DNA from: Pedobacter sp. Leaf216
GTDB taxonomy: Bacteria; Bacteroidota; Bacteroidia; Sphingobacteriales; Sphingobacteriaceae
Reading direction: 5' to 3'
NCBI RefSeq assembly: GCF_001421515.1
Contig: NZ_LMKM01000007.1
Span: 1-64,000, forward strand
Length of the DNA: 64,000 nucleotides
Shown in pieces: positions 62,790 to 64,000 of this stretch (position 1 is its first letter; each line of letters opens with the position of its first letter). A model generated the notes under the pieces. The model made no database searches and had not been told where the DNA came from. It saw only the letters and a program-made list of their open reading frames with translations. Made by a program: the position numbers and the translations under genes.

Positions 62790-62950
62790 TGCCGGCATTC
62801 CATAGCAATTGCAGCCCCGCCATCCACTTTATTCCGATGAAAGATCGGAATGTTCGCTCCTGTCGGGTTTAGGAACAAGGGTTTGGTAGGCATATGAAAG
62901 GTTTGAGTATGATGCAGAGGCCTGTGTTAAATAAACCCGATTGACGCGGA
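62790..62950. repeat. Intergenic composite element before smpB
   Basis: In the 580-nt gap 62629-63209 a GC-richer block contains GCAGCCCCGCC, a perfect ATTCCGAT-GAAAG-ATCGGAAT hairpin (62831-62851) and TGTCGGGTTTAGG. The words GCAGCCC and GGGTTTAG recall the elements at 8230-8510 and 17296-17402. ORFs here are short, low quality and conflict with one another; I see no gene. The rest is AT-rich leader of smpB. Confidence 0.5.
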
Positions 62951-63209
62951 AACCAAAAGCTTTTTTGCTTTTGTTGAAGCAAAAAGCGGGATTGAAGTTG
63001 CCAAAAGCATTCACCGCACATTTTCAAATGATATCCACATATGGAGGATTTATGTTTCTTAGCGATTTGGCCATTCAAATTTCACATATTTAATCGCTGC
63101 TATAAAAAATTAAAAAAAATTATCACGCCAATTTTTAGGATATTTGCAACCCAACATTTATATTTCACATACTTGTTGGGCATTACAACATCACATACTT
63201 TATTAAATT

Positions 63210-63659
63210 TTGAAAAACGATATCAACATAAAAAATAAAAGAGCTTATTTCGACTACAATCTTTTAGATAAATACGTAGCGGGAATTGCCCTTTTAGGAA
63301 CTGAAATAAAAGCAATAAGACAGGGGAAGGCCAACATGACGGATGCATTTTGCATGTTTATAGGAGGCAACCTCTACGTGCGCAATCTTCATGTTTCTGA
63401 ATATTCTCACAGTTCTTTTTACCACCACGATATTAAGCGCGACCGTGCCCTATTGTTACAGAAAAAAGAAATTAGAAAATTAAAGCTAAAGGGAGAAGAA
63501 AAGGGCTATACCATAGTACCCCTGCGTATTTTTATTAACGAAAGAGGCTTTGCTAAAATGGAAATTGCACTTGCTCAGGGTAAAAAAGAATTCGACAAAC
63601 GCGATAGCATTAAAGATCGGGATACAAAACGGGAGTTGGATAGAGCGATGAAGAGGTAA
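63210..63659 (+). CDS. smpB: SsrA-binding protein SmpB, TTG start
   Basis: Binds tmRNA and delivers it to stalled ribosomes (trans-translation). The 149-residue protein starts MKNDINIKNKRAYFDYNLLD and shows ALLGTEIKAIRQGKANMTDAF, SEYSHSSFYHH and the C-terminal DTKRELDRAMKR tail. The first ATG would remove the conserved N-terminus, so the start must be the TTG at 63210. tmRNA itself is not in the window. A GA-word hairpin follows. Confidence 0.93.
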   Translation: MKNDINIKNKRAYFDYNLLDKYVAGIALLGTEIKAIRQGKANMTDAFCMFIGGNLYVRNLHVSEYSHSSFYHHDIKRDRALLLQKKEIRKLKLKGEEKGYTIVPLRIFINERGFAKMEIALAQGKKEFDKRDSIKDRDTKRELDRAMKR

Positions 63660-63662
63660 ATT

Positions 63663-63724
63663 AGTTTGGAGATGAGGGTTTGGAGCTGGGAGTTAAATTA
63701 ACTCAAAACTCCAATCTCCAAACT
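63663..63724. repeat. GA-word/CT-word hairpin between smpB and pcm
   Basis: AGTTTGGAGAT (63663-63673) pairs perfectly with ATCTCCAAACT (63714-63724), with further GGAG/CTCC words inside. It fills the convergent gap and may end both transcripts. Confidence 0.7.
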
Positions 63725-63734
63725 CCCAACTCAA

Positions 63735-64000
63735 TCACCATGCTTGGTCGCCTACTAAAGGTACAAACCTGAAAGTATCCAGTACAATTTTCTCGTAATC
63801 GGTTTCACTTACGCGGATAACAGTTACCATTTTCTGTGTTTTCTCGTCGCCAACCGGAATTACAAGAATGCCACCTATCCTTAATTGCTTTAATAAAATT
63901 TCAGGAACCAAAGGAGCTCCGGCAGTAACGATTATTTTGTCGTACGGCGCATGAGCTGCGATACCTTTTGAGCCATCTCCGCAATAAAAGGTTGGCCGGT
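63735..64000 (-). CDS. pcm: Protein-L-isoaspartate O-methyltransferase, 3' part
   Basis: The frame on the minus strand runs off the window end and stops at 63735. The visible 87 or so C-terminal residues include FYCGDGSKGIAAHAPYDKI, IVTAGAPLVPEILLKQL and GGILVIPVGDE, all typical of PCMT, which repairs isoaspartyl residues in aged proteins. The catalytic N-terminal half with the SAM motifs lies beyond 64000. It converges on smpB. Confidence 0.9.
   Translation of the reverse strand, partial: RPTFYCGDGSKGIAAHAPYDKIIVTAGAPLVPEILLKQLRIGGILVIPVGDEKTQKMVTVIRVSETDYEKIVLDTFRFVPLVGDQAW

Noticed and set aside
62651..63078. Several short ORFs before smpB
   Set aside because: They overlap each other in different frames, lie in the composite repeat and have no recognisable features.

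Overview
The window is chromosomal DNA of a Bacteroidota bacterium, most likely Sphingobacteriaceae and close to Pedobacter. This rests on gene content and style: type-B L31, a futalosine-pathway MqnC, MCC-type carboxyltransferase, lone and OMP_b-brl TonB-dependent receptors, LytTR regulators paired with Reg_prop/Y_Y_Y sensor kinases, TAnnTTTG-type -7 promoter elements, few Shine-Dalgarno sites and low GC. It reads as mostly core and housekeeping genome. I see no prophage, IS transposase, CRISPR array, tRNA or rRNA. Several taxonomic and functional statements are family-level recognition by eye, not database results.

Layout. 1-94 is the 5' end of a group II intron that leaves the window to the left and sits just past the rpmA terminator. 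105-3070: rplU-rpmA, a membrane-anchored unknown and a dicarboxylate/amino-acid symporter. 3231-5001: ECF sigma factor, overlapping membrane protein and a DUF922-type secreted putative zinc protease. 4990-8035: DgkA, a lipoprotein and a GH20 hexosaminidase. 8592-14183: trxB, carboxyltransferase, DUF2721, lipoprotein, MaoC hydratase and LOG. 14466-19014: TonB receptor and guaB. 19239-24597: fatty-acid/sterol hydroxylase, ppnP, an M16 protease pair (one member lacking the zinc motif) and mqnC. 24938-30475: two Tat-type ferritin-like exported proteins, divergent from a LytTR response regulator overlapping its propeller sensor kinase. 30727-32769: scpB, an acidic mini-protein and a GNAT-like protein. 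33096-39693 (all minus): EamA exporter with its Lrp regulator, XRE regulator, mpl, prmA, tpiA, GlmU-like protein and rpmE2. 40012-41847: small unknowns and methylmalonyl-CoA epimerase. 41965-44125: iscS-iscU-iscA. 44453-53569: acyl-CoA synthetase, AraC regulator, VOC protein, outer-membrane barrel receptor, Cys-less MGMT-like protein and lysS. 53705-58184: small unknowns, a PNPOx-like protein, YdeI-like protein, thioredoxin-like protein, ung and an alpha/beta hydrolase. 58771-61883: Lrp regulator, then a DtxR/MntR repressor overlapping an Nramp transporter fused to a universal stress domain. 62149-64000: thiol-redox protein, smpB and the 3' part of pcm.

The most unusual signals lie between genes. 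They are: a perfectly symmetric array of four TGTGACAA octamers (24733-24784); a five-to-six copy tandem array of a two-armed palindrome (58197-58760) with a solitary copy at 53926; a 42-bp tandem repeat after the Nramp gene; a class of hairpins made of simple GA-rich words; compound stem-loop elements at 32865-33012, 8230-8510, 17296-17402 and 62790-62950; and TAnnTTTG elements ending only 3-4 nt before four start codons, which suggests leaderless mRNAs. I did not find a gene cluster that I would call a new defence or biosynthetic system.
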